Part shown: positions 1-5,489 of the stretch, one piece after another
Layout of the letters: every line of letters starts with the position of its first letter
How positions within the stretch are numbered: position 1 is the stretch's first letter
Origin: CAZFYZ01 sp964523735
GTDB lineage: Bacteria; Armatimonadota; UBA5829
DNA length: 5,489 nt
Assembly (NCBI GenBank): GCA_964523735.1
Contig: CAZFYZ010000188.1
Span: forward strand, 1-5,489
Reading direction: 5' to 3'
Made by a program: the position numbers and the translations under genes
Notes under the pieces: model-generated
Seen by the model: the letters and a program-made list of their open reading frames with translations, nothing else
What the model was told of the DNA's origin: nothing
Databases searched by the model: none

Positions 1-2
1 AA

Positions 3-143
3 CACGATATGCAACTGGTGATGAATCTTGTCGAGCGCGTGATCGTGCTCGAGAGTGGTCGACTGATCGCTGACGGGCGGCCTGACGAAGTTGCCTCTGA
101 CTCGCGAGTGATCGAGGCCTACCTGGGGAGAGCGGCATGCTGA
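3..143 (+). CDS. livG: LivG-type ABC transporter ATPase, C-terminal fragment (5' end outside window)
   Basis: The reading frame from base 3 gives 46 residues before the TGA at 141-143. It opens with His-Asp-Met, matching the H-switch region of LivG ATPases (usual form EHDM), followed by a run resembling the family's final strand and tail: VIVLESGRLIADG, then DEV, then RVIEAYLG just before the end. In the family this protein is one of two cytoplasmic ATPases that power HAAT/Liv importers for branched-chain amino acids and related compounds. The Walker A, signature and Walker B motifs lie upstream, outside the window, so activity cannot be judged. Its stop codon overlaps the start of the next ATPase gene by 7 bp (ATGCTGA), the arrangement expected for coupled livG-livF translation. 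Being the LivG rather than the LivF paralogue is supported by the His in the H-switch, the RVIEAYLG tail and the gene order. Confidence 0.88.
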   Translation, partial: HDMQLVMNLVERVIVLESGRLIADGRPDEVASDSRVIEAYLGRAAC

Positions 144-844
144 AAGTCGTTAACCTCAGCGCGGGCTACGGCAAGCTGCGAGTGATCAAGTCGGTCTCGC
201 TGAGCGTGCAGCCGAACGAGATCGTGGTGCTGGTCGGTGGCAATGGCTCCGGCAAGAGCACTCTGCTGAGGGCCATATCCGGCTTGGTGAACGTTAATGA
301 GGGGCGAGTCCTCCTGCACGGGAAGCAGATCGCCGGCAGACCCGCGGAGAGAATTGCGCGGATGGGGCTTGGGCTCGTTCCTGAGGGCCGGGCGCTGTTC
401 CCGACGATGAGCGTGCTGGAGAATCTCAAGCTTGGCTCCAACGCGGGACGGGTCTCGGGCGCCGAATTCCGCGATCGCTTGAAGTCGGTGTATCAGTTGT
501 TCCCGGACCTAATCGAGCGCGCCGGCGATCGAGCGGGAGACCTGAGCGGCGGTCAACAGCAGATGCTGGCACTTGGCCGCGCGATGATGAGTCCGCGTGA
601 CATACTGCTTCTTGATGAGCCGTCGACAGGTCTCGCGCCAGTGTTGGTTGCGGATCTGTTCGAGAAGATCGCGTCGCTGAAGAGCACTGGTATGACAATA
701 CTCCTCGCTGAGCAGAACGTGCGGCAAGCGCTGGAGATTGCTGATAGAGGATACGTGCTGGAGAACGGGCGCATTGTGCTTGATGGTTCGGGTGACGAAC
801 TCAGGGCTTCGGAGAGAGTGCAGAAGGCGTACCTGGGCCTGTAG
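137..844 (+). CDS. livF: LivF-type ABC transporter ATPase (branched-chain amino acid/HAAT family)
   Basis: This is a complete 235-residue ATPase, the normal LivF length. Visible motifs in order: Walker A GGNGSGKST (residues 34-42); a Q-loop region reading GLVPEGRALFP (about 79-89), where the family typically has Glu after Pro; the ABC signature LSGGQQQ (136-142); Walker B ILLLDE with catalytic Glu161, followed by PSTGLAP; and AEQN (191-194), where Gln193 replaces the usual H-switch His as is normal for LivF. All catalytic elements are intact. It would sit on the cytoplasmic face of the transporter, pair with LivG, and hydrolyse ATP to drive uptake. The ATG at 137 is chosen because GGGGAG (125-130) lies 6 nt upstream and the start overlaps the livG stop. 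An 82-bp gap separates it from the binding-protein gene. The sequence does not reveal the transported substrate. Confidence 0.95.
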   Translation: MLKVVNLSAGYGKLRVIKSVSLSVQPNEIVVLVGGNGSGKSTLLRAISGLVNVNEGRVLLHGKQIAGRPAERIARMGLGLVPEGRALFPTMSVLENLKLGSNAGRVSGAEFRDRLKSVYQLFPDLIERAGDRAGDLSGGQQQMLALGRAMMSPRDILLLDEPSTGLAPVLVADLFEKIASLKSTGMTILLAEQNVRQALEIADRGYVLENGRIVLDGSGDELRASERVQKAYLGL

Positions 845-872
845 CGTCTTCTCCTGTTCTCCCTTCCTGATT

Positions 873-894
873 GCATTCTGAGCGGTGTCGAAGG
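873..894 (+). repeat. Possible degenerate half-copy of a CATTCTGAGCG-type intergenic repeat
   Basis: In the 82-bp gap between the ATPase and binding-protein genes, bases 874-893 read CATTCTGAGCGGTGTCGAAG. This closely resembles, from memory, one arm of a dispersed repeat with the core CATTCTGAGCGnAGTCGAAG, which is related in form to the CATTTCGAGCG...GAGAAAT arms of the palindrome at 2096-2186. No matching opposite arm is visible nearby, so it would be a solo or eroded half-copy. The match to a repeat family is inference and could be coincidence. No other function for the short gap is evident. Confidence 0.35.
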
Positions 895-926
895 GCGTGT
901 TCTCGTGATAAGAAAGGAAAGGACGG

Positions 927-2075
927 ATGAGAATGACTAGACTGGCAAGACTACTACTTCTCGTGACGGCGCTCTGCGTCGTCACAACGGCGGCGATGGC
1001 TGCTGAAATCAAGATCGGTGGGCTGTTCGCGATGTCGGGCAAGGCCTCGAACATCGGGATTACATCCCGCGACGTCGCCCAAATGATGGTTGATGACATC
1101 AACCGCAACGGCGGGATCAGGGGCTCGAAGGTCAAGCTCGTGATTGGCGACACGCGCTCGGAGCCCGGTCAGGCCGCTGTCGCGCTGAAGAAGCTCATTG
1201 ACAAGGACAAGGTCTGCGCTGTTATTGGCCCGACCTCCACCGGTGAGATCATGGCCTGCCTGCCCGTAATCAACCAGGCAAAGATCCCGGTTGTCGCTTG
1301 CGTTGGTGGCGCCGCTGCCGTTGTGCCTGTAGAGGAGCGATACTGGGTGTTCAAGAGTCCGCAGAAGTCGAGTTCTGCGGTTGCGCGCATCTACAAGTAC
1401 CTCAAGAGTAAGAAGATGACCAAGGTCGGTCTCCTTGTTGCTAACGACAAGTTCGGCGAAGAGGGCGAGGAACTGCTGGACCAGCTTGCATCGAGCTATG
1501 GCATCAAGATAGTCGCGCGAGAGAAGTTTGGCGCGGAAGACGCTGATATGTCGGTGCAGATCGGCAAGATCGCTGCAGCCAAGCCGAAGGCGATGATCGT
1601 CTGGACCATCGGCCCGGCGGGTGGCGTGATCGCGAAGAACGCGAAGGCGCTCAAGGTACCTTTCAAGGTCGTGCAGTGCCACGGTCAGCCGGATGCTGCG
1701 TATCTCAAGGTTGCCGGCGCGGCGGCCAATGGCACTATCATGCCCGCGACGAAGCTGATGGTTGCTGATGAGCTGCCGTCATCAGACGCGCAGCGAGCTA
1801 TCGAACTCAACTTTACCGAGCAGTATGAGAAGCGCGGCTGGGGCAAGGTCGGCACGCACTCCGGGTATGCCTGGGACGCGGTTCAGCTCGTTGCTCGGGC
1901 GATAAAGAAGGCCGGGACAGACCCAGCGAAGATTCGAGACGCCATTGAGAAAACCAAGGGCTATATTGGCGTCTCCGGAATCTACAGTATGTCCGCCAAG
2001 GACCACTGCGGGCTGGACTACAACTCGCTCGTGATGGTCGAGGTCAAGAACGGGCGATACAAGCTGATCAAGTAG
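927..2075 (+). CDS. livK: Periplasmic type-1 solute-binding protein of a Liv/HAAT ABC importer
   Basis: This 382-residue protein is a family-typical length. It starts with a Sec signal peptide: positive residues at 2-8, a hydrophobic core (about 9-23), and a probable signal peptidase I site after AMA at residue 25 (or after Ala26). The mature part begins EIKIGGLFAMSG, the usual first strand of Peripla_BP_6 proteins. Further landmarks are GPTSTG (101-106), the KVGLLVANDKFGEEG segment (about 166-180) and a C-terminal GVSGIYSMSAKDHCGLDY (348-365) matching the family's G-x-Y-x-S-x-x-D-H pattern. It would capture the substrate in the periplasm and deliver it to the LivHM-GF complex. The ligand may be an amino acid or an aromatic acid; the neighbouring PaaK-like ligase hints at the latter. 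ATG 927 is used, but ATG 933 is equally in frame, and the purine-rich AAGGAAAGGA (914-923) could serve either. The symbol denotes the family, not a proven ligand. Confidence 0.92.
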   Translation: MRMTRLARLLLLVTALCVVTTAAMAAEIKIGGLFAMSGKASNIGITSRDVAQMMVDDINRNGGIRGSKVKLVIGDTRSEPGQAAVALKKLIDKDKVCAVIGPTSTGEIMACLPVINQAKIPVVACVGGAAAVVPVEERYWVFKSPQKSSSAVARIYKYLKSKKMTKVGLLVANDKFGEEGEELLDQLASSYGIKIVAREKFGAEDADMSVQIGKIAAAKPKAMIVWTIGPAGGVIAKNAKALKVPFKVVQCHGQPDAAYLKVAGAAANGTIMPATKLMVADELPSSDAQRAIELNFTEQYEKRGWGKVGTHSGYAWDAVQLVARAIKKAGTDPAKIRDAIEKTKGYIGVSGIYSMSAKDHCGLDYNSLVMVEVKNGRYKLIK

Positions 2076-2095
2076 ATAGGAGTTAGGTCCTGCGC

Positions 2096-2186
2096 ACCGT
2101 CATTTCGAGCAGCGCGAGAAATCTGCTTTTCGCACGGCTCGGCATGGGCCGCAAAGCAGATTTCTCACTGCGTTCGAAATGACGGT
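2096..2186. repeat. Imperfect palindromic intergenic repeat (REP/MITE-like), about 91 bp
   Basis: Two 34-base arms, 2096-2129 and 2153-2186, are inverted copies. The outer 13 bases match perfectly (ACCGTCATTTCGA against TCGAAATGACGGT), as do the inner 13 (AGAAATCTGCTTT against AAAGCAGATTTCT). Between them lie 8-base segments (2109-2116 and 2166-2173) that pair only partly. The 23-base centre (2130-2152) contains CGGC...GCCG and can extend the stem. The whole could fold into a long hairpin in RNA or a cruciform in DNA. The arm pattern CATTTCGAGC...GAGAAATCT resembles, from memory, a dispersed non-coding repeat of many environmental bacterial genomes. No T-run follows the right arm, so it is not a standard intrinsic terminator. 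It sits between the importer genes and the ligase gene and might affect mRNA processing or stability. Confidence 0.85.
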
Positions 2187-2216
2187 CTCCGTAAGGCGCG
2201 CTTTCGCAATTAGGAC

Positions 2217-2223
2217 AAAGGGG
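2217..2223 (+). promoter_or_regulatory. Ribosome binding site supporting a GTG start for the ligase gene
   Basis: AAAGGGG at 2217-2223 is a good Shine-Dalgarno-like sequence 10 nt before the GTG at 2234. The next in-frame ATG (codon 12) would drop the conserved N-terminal start of the ligase (YWN...) and has no comparable site in front of it. This supports GTG as the true start. Confidence 0.7.
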
Positions 2224-2233
2224 TAACCAAGTA

Positions 2234-3517
2234 GTGAGCGGATACTGGAATGAGAAAGCCGAGACGATGTCCCGCGACGAACTGGCGGCGCATCAGCTCA
2301 AGCGGCTGAAAGAGACAGTCAAGCACGTCTACGAGCACAACGCTTTTTACAAAGAGAAGTACGATGCTGCCGGGGTGAAGCCAGGCGACATCGAGATGCT
2401 CGAGGATCTGCGGCATCTGCCGTTCGTGGATAAGAACGACTTTCGCGACCAGTATCCGCTCGGGATGCTCTCGGTGGACCGGTCTCAGGTTCGCGAGATG
2501 CACATGAGCTCGGGCTCCACCGGCTCGCCCGTCGTGATGGCCTATACCGATCACGATCTCGGTCAGTGGGGCGAGTGCATGGCCCGCTGCTACTATATGG
2601 CCGGATTGACGACCGGAGACACGATTCAGATCACTCCCTCGTTTGGTCTCTTCAATGGCGGATTCGGGTTCTACCACGGCGCTCGCAAGTCGGGCATGTT
2701 CGTGATTCCCACCGGCGCAGGCAACACGCCAAGGCAGATCAAGATGATGGGCGACTTTGGCGTCAAGGGCCTGATGGGGGTTGTCAGCTATGGCATCCGC
2801 ATCATGGAAGTGCTCGAGGAGCAGGGAGGAGACTTGCCTGATCTCAAGGTGGGCATCTTTGGCGCGGAGACATTCAGCGACATGATGCGCGAGAAGATCG
2901 AGAACGGCCTCGGTATCGAGGCGTTCGACATCTACGGCATGACCGAAACCGGCGGCGTCGGCACTACCGGCATGGACTGCCCCGCGCATAACGGCATCCA
3001 CGTCTGGGAAGACCAGTATATCTGCGAAGTGATCGACCCCGAGACCGGCAAGAGCGTGCCTGATGGCGAGGTCGGCGAAGTCGTCTTCACGTCGCTCGAC
3101 AGGCAGGCGATCCCGATCGTCCGCTTCCGCACAGCTGACCTCACCCGCGTCATCACCCGCAACCGGTGCGAGTGCGGTCGCACTTCGCTGCGGCTCGACC
3201 GCATCACCGGCCGACGCGATGACATGCTCATCGTCAAAGGCGTCAACTTCTTCCCCAAGCAAGTCGAACAGGCGCTAATGGAGATCCCGGGTGTCCGCAG
3301 TCACTATCAGATCATCATCGAGGAGACTGAGGGCGTCAAGCGGGTGCGGATCAACGTCGAGGCCGACGAGGGCGTGACGGGCTTCACGGTCTCGCGCAAG
3401 CTGCACGAGGTTCTTGGATTCCACGTTGACGGTGACGTCTTCAAGCCAGGCACACTGCCCAGGCAGGAAGGCAAGGCCGTGCGGGTCGTTTACGAGAACG
3501 GAGAGAAGAAGAACTGA
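2234..3517 (+). CDS. paaK: Phenylacetate-CoA ligase family enzyme (aryl-acid:CoA ligase, AMP-forming)
   Basis: This complete 427-residue enzyme is close to the usual PaaK length. It belongs to the adenylate-forming superfamily, which activates a carboxylic acid to an acyl-AMP and then transfers it to CoA in the cytoplasm. Motifs: ATP-binding loop SSGSTGSP (92-99); FGAETFS (209-215); YGMTE (234-238); RTAD (299-302), whose Asp contacts the ribose; the hinge and C-terminal domain entry RITGRRDDMLIVKGVNFFPKQ (from 323); and the C-terminal GTLPRQEGKAVRV, where Lys414 is the likely catalytic lysine. CECGRT (312-317) matches the Cys-rich CxCGRT version of the family rather than the E. coli-like form. 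Likely substrates are phenylacetate, its hydroxy derivatives or related aryl acids; motifs cannot separate these. It follows a liv-type importer across a 158-bp gap and its TGA overlaps the next ATG by one base. Confidence 0.93.
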   Translation: MSGYWNEKAETMSRDELAAHQLKRLKETVKHVYEHNAFYKEKYDAAGVKPGDIEMLEDLRHLPFVDKNDFRDQYPLGMLSVDRSQVREMHMSSGSTGSPVVMAYTDHDLGQWGECMARCYYMAGLTTGDTIQITPSFGLFNGGFGFYHGARKSGMFVIPTGAGNTPRQIKMMGDFGVKGLMGVVSYGIRIMEVLEEQGGDLPDLKVGIFGAETFSDMMREKIENGLGIEAFDIYGMTETGGVGTTGMDCPAHNGIHVWEDQYICEVIDPETGKSVPDGEVGEVVFTSLDRQAIPIVRFRTADLTRVITRNRCECGRTSLRLDRITGRRDDMLIVKGVNFFPKQVEQALMEIPGVRSHYQIIIEETEGVKRVRINVEADEGVTGFTVSRKLHEVLGFHVDGDVFKPGTLPRQEGKAVRVVYENGEKKN

Positions 3518-4560
3518 TGAGAGTTCTTAGACTGCACGAGCCATTGGACCTGCAATACCACGAGGAGCCGATGCCGGAGATCGGGCCGGACGAGGTGTTG
3601 GTCAAAGTCGGGTCGGTGGGAGTGTGCGCTTCGGATGTTCACTACTACAGGTTTGGGCGGATCGGCGATCAGGTGGTTGAGAAGCCAATCGTTCTGGGGC
3701 ACGAGTTCTCCGGCACAGTCGTCAAGGTCGGCGGGAATGTGAACAGGGTTGCTGAGGGAGCCAGAGTCGCGGTGGAACCGAGCAAGCCGTGTGGCCAGTG
3801 CGACCAGTGCAGGGAGGGCTATACCAACCTGTGCCGCAAGGTGGTGTTCTTCGGTACCCCGCCCGTTGATGGAGCACTTCGCGAGTATGTGGCATGGCCG
3901 GCGGAACTGTGCATCCAGGTCAAAGAGTCCGTGAGCCTTGACGAAGCGGCTATGATCGAGCCGTTGGCAGTTGGCGTCTATGCGGTCGATCTGGCTGAGC
4001 TTGCCGGAGGCGAGACGATCGCGATTCTTGGGCTTGGGGGGATCGGCCTGTCTGTTCTGCAAGCGGCCAGGATTGTTTGCGCAGGCAAGATCTTCGTAAC
4101 AGATCCCATCCCCGAACGACGGGAACTTGCTCTGAAGCTCGGTGCCGATGTGGCTTTGGAGCCCGCGGGCTCTACTGAAGCGATCCTGCAGGCTGCAGAA
4201 GGCGGAGTTGAAGTAGCTTTCGAGTGCGCCGGTATGCCGGATGCTGTCTGGCAGACGGTCGAGGTGATTCGTCCTCACGGTCGGGTCGTAATCGTCGGAA
4301 TCCCTGAGGAGGATAGCTACTGCTTCCCCGCATCGGCTTCGCGCCGGCGCCAGGTGAACATTCAATTTGTCCGCCGGAGCCTCAACACGGGCGAGCGGAG
4401 TGTGGAGATGGTCGAGCGAAAGCTGGTGAACGTGGCCTGCTATGGCTCGCACGCATTCCCGTTCGATCGTGCCGAAGAGGCGATCAAGCTGGCGATGGAG
4501 AAGACCGACGGCGTCATACGCGCGGTGATCCGTGTCTCCGAGGAGACGGCTGTTGACTGA
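3517..4560 (+). CDS. Zinc-dependent medium-chain dehydrogenase, sorbitol/xylitol dehydrogenase-like
   Basis: This is a complete 347-residue MDR-family dehydrogenase of normal length. The N-terminal catalytic domain holds GVCASDVHYYRFGRIGD (35-51) and GHEFSG (61-66), with the likely catalytic zinc site at Cys37, His62 and Glu63 plus Glu148 in IEPLAV, the polyol-dehydrogenase pattern. A structural zinc site is formed by Cys92, Cys95, Cys98 and Cys106. The Rossmann domain has GLGGIG (172-177), and Asp196 at the end of the second strand favours NAD over NADP. The expected reaction is reversible NAD-linked oxidation of a polyol or other secondary alcohol to a ketone. Threonine or other MDR-type substrates are possible. 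ATG 3517 overlaps the ligase stop (TGATG), so the two are co-translated; GGAGA at 3500-3504 lies 12 nt upstream, a weak site consistent with coupling. Nothing in the sequence explains why a polyol-type enzyme follows an aryl-CoA ligase. Confidence 0.9.
   Translation: MRVLRLHEPLDLQYHEEPMPEIGPDEVLVKVGSVGVCASDVHYYRFGRIGDQVVEKPIVLGHEFSGTVVKVGGNVNRVAEGARVAVEPSKPCGQCDQCREGYTNLCRKVVFFGTPPVDGALREYVAWPAELCIQVKESVSLDEAAMIEPLAVGVYAVDLAELAGGETIAILGLGGIGLSVLQAARIVCAGKIFVTDPIPERRELALKLGADVALEPAGSTEAILQAAEGGVEVAFECAGMPDAVWQTVEVIRPHGRVVIVGIPEEDSYCFPASASRRRQVNIQFVRRSLNTGERSVEMVERKLVNVACYGSHAFPFDRAEEAIKLAMEKTDGVIRAVIRVSEETAVD
4540..4545 (+). promoter_or_regulatory. Ribosome binding site favouring a TTG start for the methyltransferase gene
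   Basis: GAGGAG at 4540-4545, inside the dehydrogenase coding sequence, lies 7 nt before the TTG at 4553. This is ideal spacing and points to TTG rather than the upstream in-frame GTG at 4532, which has no recognisable Shine-Dalgarno sequence. The choice changes the protein by seven N-terminal residues. Confidence 0.6.
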
Positions 4561-5365
4561 CCTCGTTGACCCGCGCAACAAGCTGAACGCGCTCGATAAC
4601 ACGGAGTGGATGGTTCGCACGAAAAGCGTCTGGTTCAGCACCCCTCCTCAGCGCGACAAGCTCAAGGCCCAGCACCCTGCCACGTTTGCTGAGTCTGACA
4701 TCGTCCGGCTTCTGGAGTTTTTCACCAAGCCAGGCGATCGCGTGCTCGACCCCTTCCTGGGCAGCGGGTCAACGCTTGTGGCGTGCTCGCAGTGCGGGCG
4801 AGATGGAGTAGGGGTGGAACTCGTTGAGCAGTGGGCGGAGGTTGCTCGATCGAGGATTGCTCAACTGGAGTTCGCAACCAGCCAGAGTGTGCTCACCGGC
4901 GACGGGAGAAGCGTTCTGCCGACACTTGAGAGCGCGTCGTTCGACTTCATTGTGACCAGCCCGCCTTACTGGATGATTCTCAACAAGGACTGGGACCACA
5001 AGGTCAAGGCAGAGCGCAAGTCCAAGGGGCTTGAGACGCGCTACAGCGATCAGGAGAACGACCTGGGGAACCTGGAGACCTATGAGGAATTCCTGGGGGA
5101 GCTGGGCAAGGTGTTCTCCGAGTGCCGCCGCCTGCTAAAGCCGAAGCGCTACATGTGCGTTATCGTCTCGGACTTCCGGCACAAGTCGAGGTTCGTTGCC
5201 TATCACTCGGACATAGCGCGCGTAGTCGAGGGGATTGGCCTAACACTTGAGGGGATCACGGTGCTGGTTCAGGACAACAAGAACCTGTATCCGTACGGGA
5301 TTCCGTATGCCTTCGTCTCGAACATTCACCATCAGTACATACTAGTGTTTCGTCGACAGAGCTGA
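4553..5365 (+). CDS. DNA methyltransferase, N4-cytosine/N6-adenine type (TSPPYW)
   Basis: From the TTG at 4553 the protein is 270 residues (277 if GTG 4532 is used). It is a SAM-dependent amino-methyltransferase acting on DNA. Motifs in order: HPATF (41-45), resembling the motif X region; motif I LDPFLGSGST (65-74), the SAM-binding loop; an acidic residue Glu89 after the next strand (motif II-like); Asp117 in TGDGR (motif III-like); and catalytic motif IV TSPPYW (135-140), whose Ser-Pro-Pro-Tyr form is commonest in N4-cytosine enzymes. RLLKPKRYMCVIVSDFRHKS (193-212) looks like the later strands of the fold. Motif I precedes IV, so this is not the common beta order, and no long target-recognition domain is evident. 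It overlaps the dehydrogenase end by about 8 bp and is translationally coupled. No restriction gene is visible in the window, so it is either an orphan modification enzyme or the first gene of a module running past the window. The modified base and target site cannot be read from the sequence. Confidence 0.9.
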   Translation: MTDLVDPRNKLNALDNTEWMVRTKSVWFSTPPQRDKLKAQHPATFAESDIVRLLEFFTKPGDRVLDPFLGSGSTLVACSQCGRDGVGVELVEQWAEVARSRIAQLEFATSQSVLTGDGRSVLPTLESASFDFIVTSPPYWMILNKDWDHKVKAERKSKGLETRYSDQENDLGNLETYEEFLGELGKVFSECRRLLKPKRYMCVIVSDFRHKSRFVAYHSDIARVVEGIGLTLEGITVLVQDNKNLYPYGIPYAFVSNIHHQYILVFRRQS

Positions 5366-5435
5366 AATCCCCTGGCTGCGTTTGTGGCCACGGCATCACT
5401 GTCAGCAAAGGGCTCGGAGGGAGCTTACCGAGGCT

Positions 5436-5489
5436 ATGGATCCGGAGATCGCCAGTGCATTCTACAACTGCATAGAGCCAGAGTGCGGC
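5436..5489 (+). CDS. Possible start of a further gene, cut by the window end
   Basis: An ATG at 5436 opens 18 codons (beginning MDPEIASAFYNC) that run off the window without a stop. GGAGG at 5416-5420 lies 15 nt upstream, which is rather far. The same frame is open upstream back into the end of the methyltransferase gene, and another forward frame is also open here, so an open frame this short carries little weight. The residues match no family I recognise. If real, it is the next gene after the methyltransferase and its identity would show whether that enzyme has a partner. Confidence 0.25.
   Translation, partial: MDPEIASAFYNCIEPECG

Noticed and set aside
860..926. Sigma-70 promoter in the gap before the binding-protein gene
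   Set aside because: TTGCAT (871-876) is a poor -35 match and no credible -10 box lies 16-18 nt downstream of it.
966..980. Lipoprotein signal (lipobox) around Cys17 of the binding protein
   Set aside because: The residues before Cys17 are Thr-Ala-Leu, with Leu where Gly, Ala or Ser is needed, and a good signal peptidase I site follows at residues 23-25.
954..1682. Open frame of 242 codons on the minus strand
   Set aside because: It is a shadow of the binding-protein gene; its composition (many Arg, Leu, Asp and His) and lack of motifs argue against a real protein.
2096..2190. Intrinsic terminator at the palindrome after the binding-protein gene
   Set aside because: The stem is strong, but the right arm is followed by CTCCGTAAGG, not a T-run, and the stem is far longer than usual for a terminator.
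2210..3262. Long open frame of 350 codons on the minus strand
   Set aside because: It lies antisense to the ligase gene, whose motifs are complete. Its product is rich in Asp, Ala, His and Val, as expected of a shadow frame in GC-rich DNA, and shows no recognisable domain.
3780..3820. Short direct repeat around CCAGTGCGACCAGTGC
   Set aside because: It simply encodes the evenly spaced cysteines (CGQCDQC) of the structural zinc site.
4532..4552. GTG at 4532 as start of the methyltransferase
   Set aside because: It is in frame and possible, but no ribosome binding site precedes it, whereas GAGGAG is well placed for TTG 4553.
3490..4641. Open frame of 383 codons on the minus strand
   Set aside because: It is antisense to the dehydrogenase, which has intact zinc and NAD motifs; the minus-strand product has no recognisable domain.

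Overview
The window is a compact, gene-dense stretch of bacterial DNA. By eye it is GC-rich, roughly 58-60% G+C. All credible genes lie on the + strand and most are translationally coupled, with 7-bp, 1-bp and about 8-bp overlaps. The solute-binding protein has a signal-peptidase-I type leader and no lipobox, which suggests a diderm (Gram-negative-type) cell with a periplasm. GTG and probably TTG starts are used alongside ATG. The phylum cannot be fixed from this sequence alone. The repeat found between genes is of a kind I associate with several environmental lineages, so it is not diagnostic.

Layout. Bases 3-2075 hold the end of a branched-chain-amino-acid-type (HAAT/Liv) ABC importer operon: the C-terminus of the LivG ATPase, a complete LivF ATPase, and a periplasmic type-1 binding protein (LivK family). 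The membrane subunits (LivH/LivM) are presumably upstream, outside the window. Bases 2076-2233 are intergenic and carry a large imperfect palindrome of about 91 bp (2096-2186). Next come a complete phenylacetate-CoA ligase-family enzyme (PaaK type, 2234-3517), a zinc-dependent medium-chain dehydrogenase of the sorbitol/xylitol dehydrogenase type (3517-4560), and a small DNA methyltransferase with an N4-cytosine/N6-adenine type TSPPYW motif (about 4553-5365). The last 124 bases hold no confident gene, although one frame stays open to the window edge.

How the genes may work together. Liv-type importers next to PaaK-family ligases are a familiar arrangement. The reasonable inference is uptake of an aromatic acid or aromatic/branched amino acid followed by CoA activation of an aryl acid in the cytoplasm. 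The dehydrogenase overlaps the ligase stop codon by one base, so it is co-translated, but its sequence looks like a polyol dehydrogenase and its metabolic link is unclear. The methyltransferase is coupled to the dehydrogenase but is functionally unrelated on its face. Either it hitchhikes on the operon or it starts a modification or restriction-modification module continuing past base 5489.

I did not find clear evidence of a novel multi-gene system. The points most worth a second look are the methyltransferase with its permuted motif order and no evident target-recognition domain, the palindromic intergenic repeat with a possible relative upstream of the binding-protein gene, and the cysteine/histidine set in the ligase.
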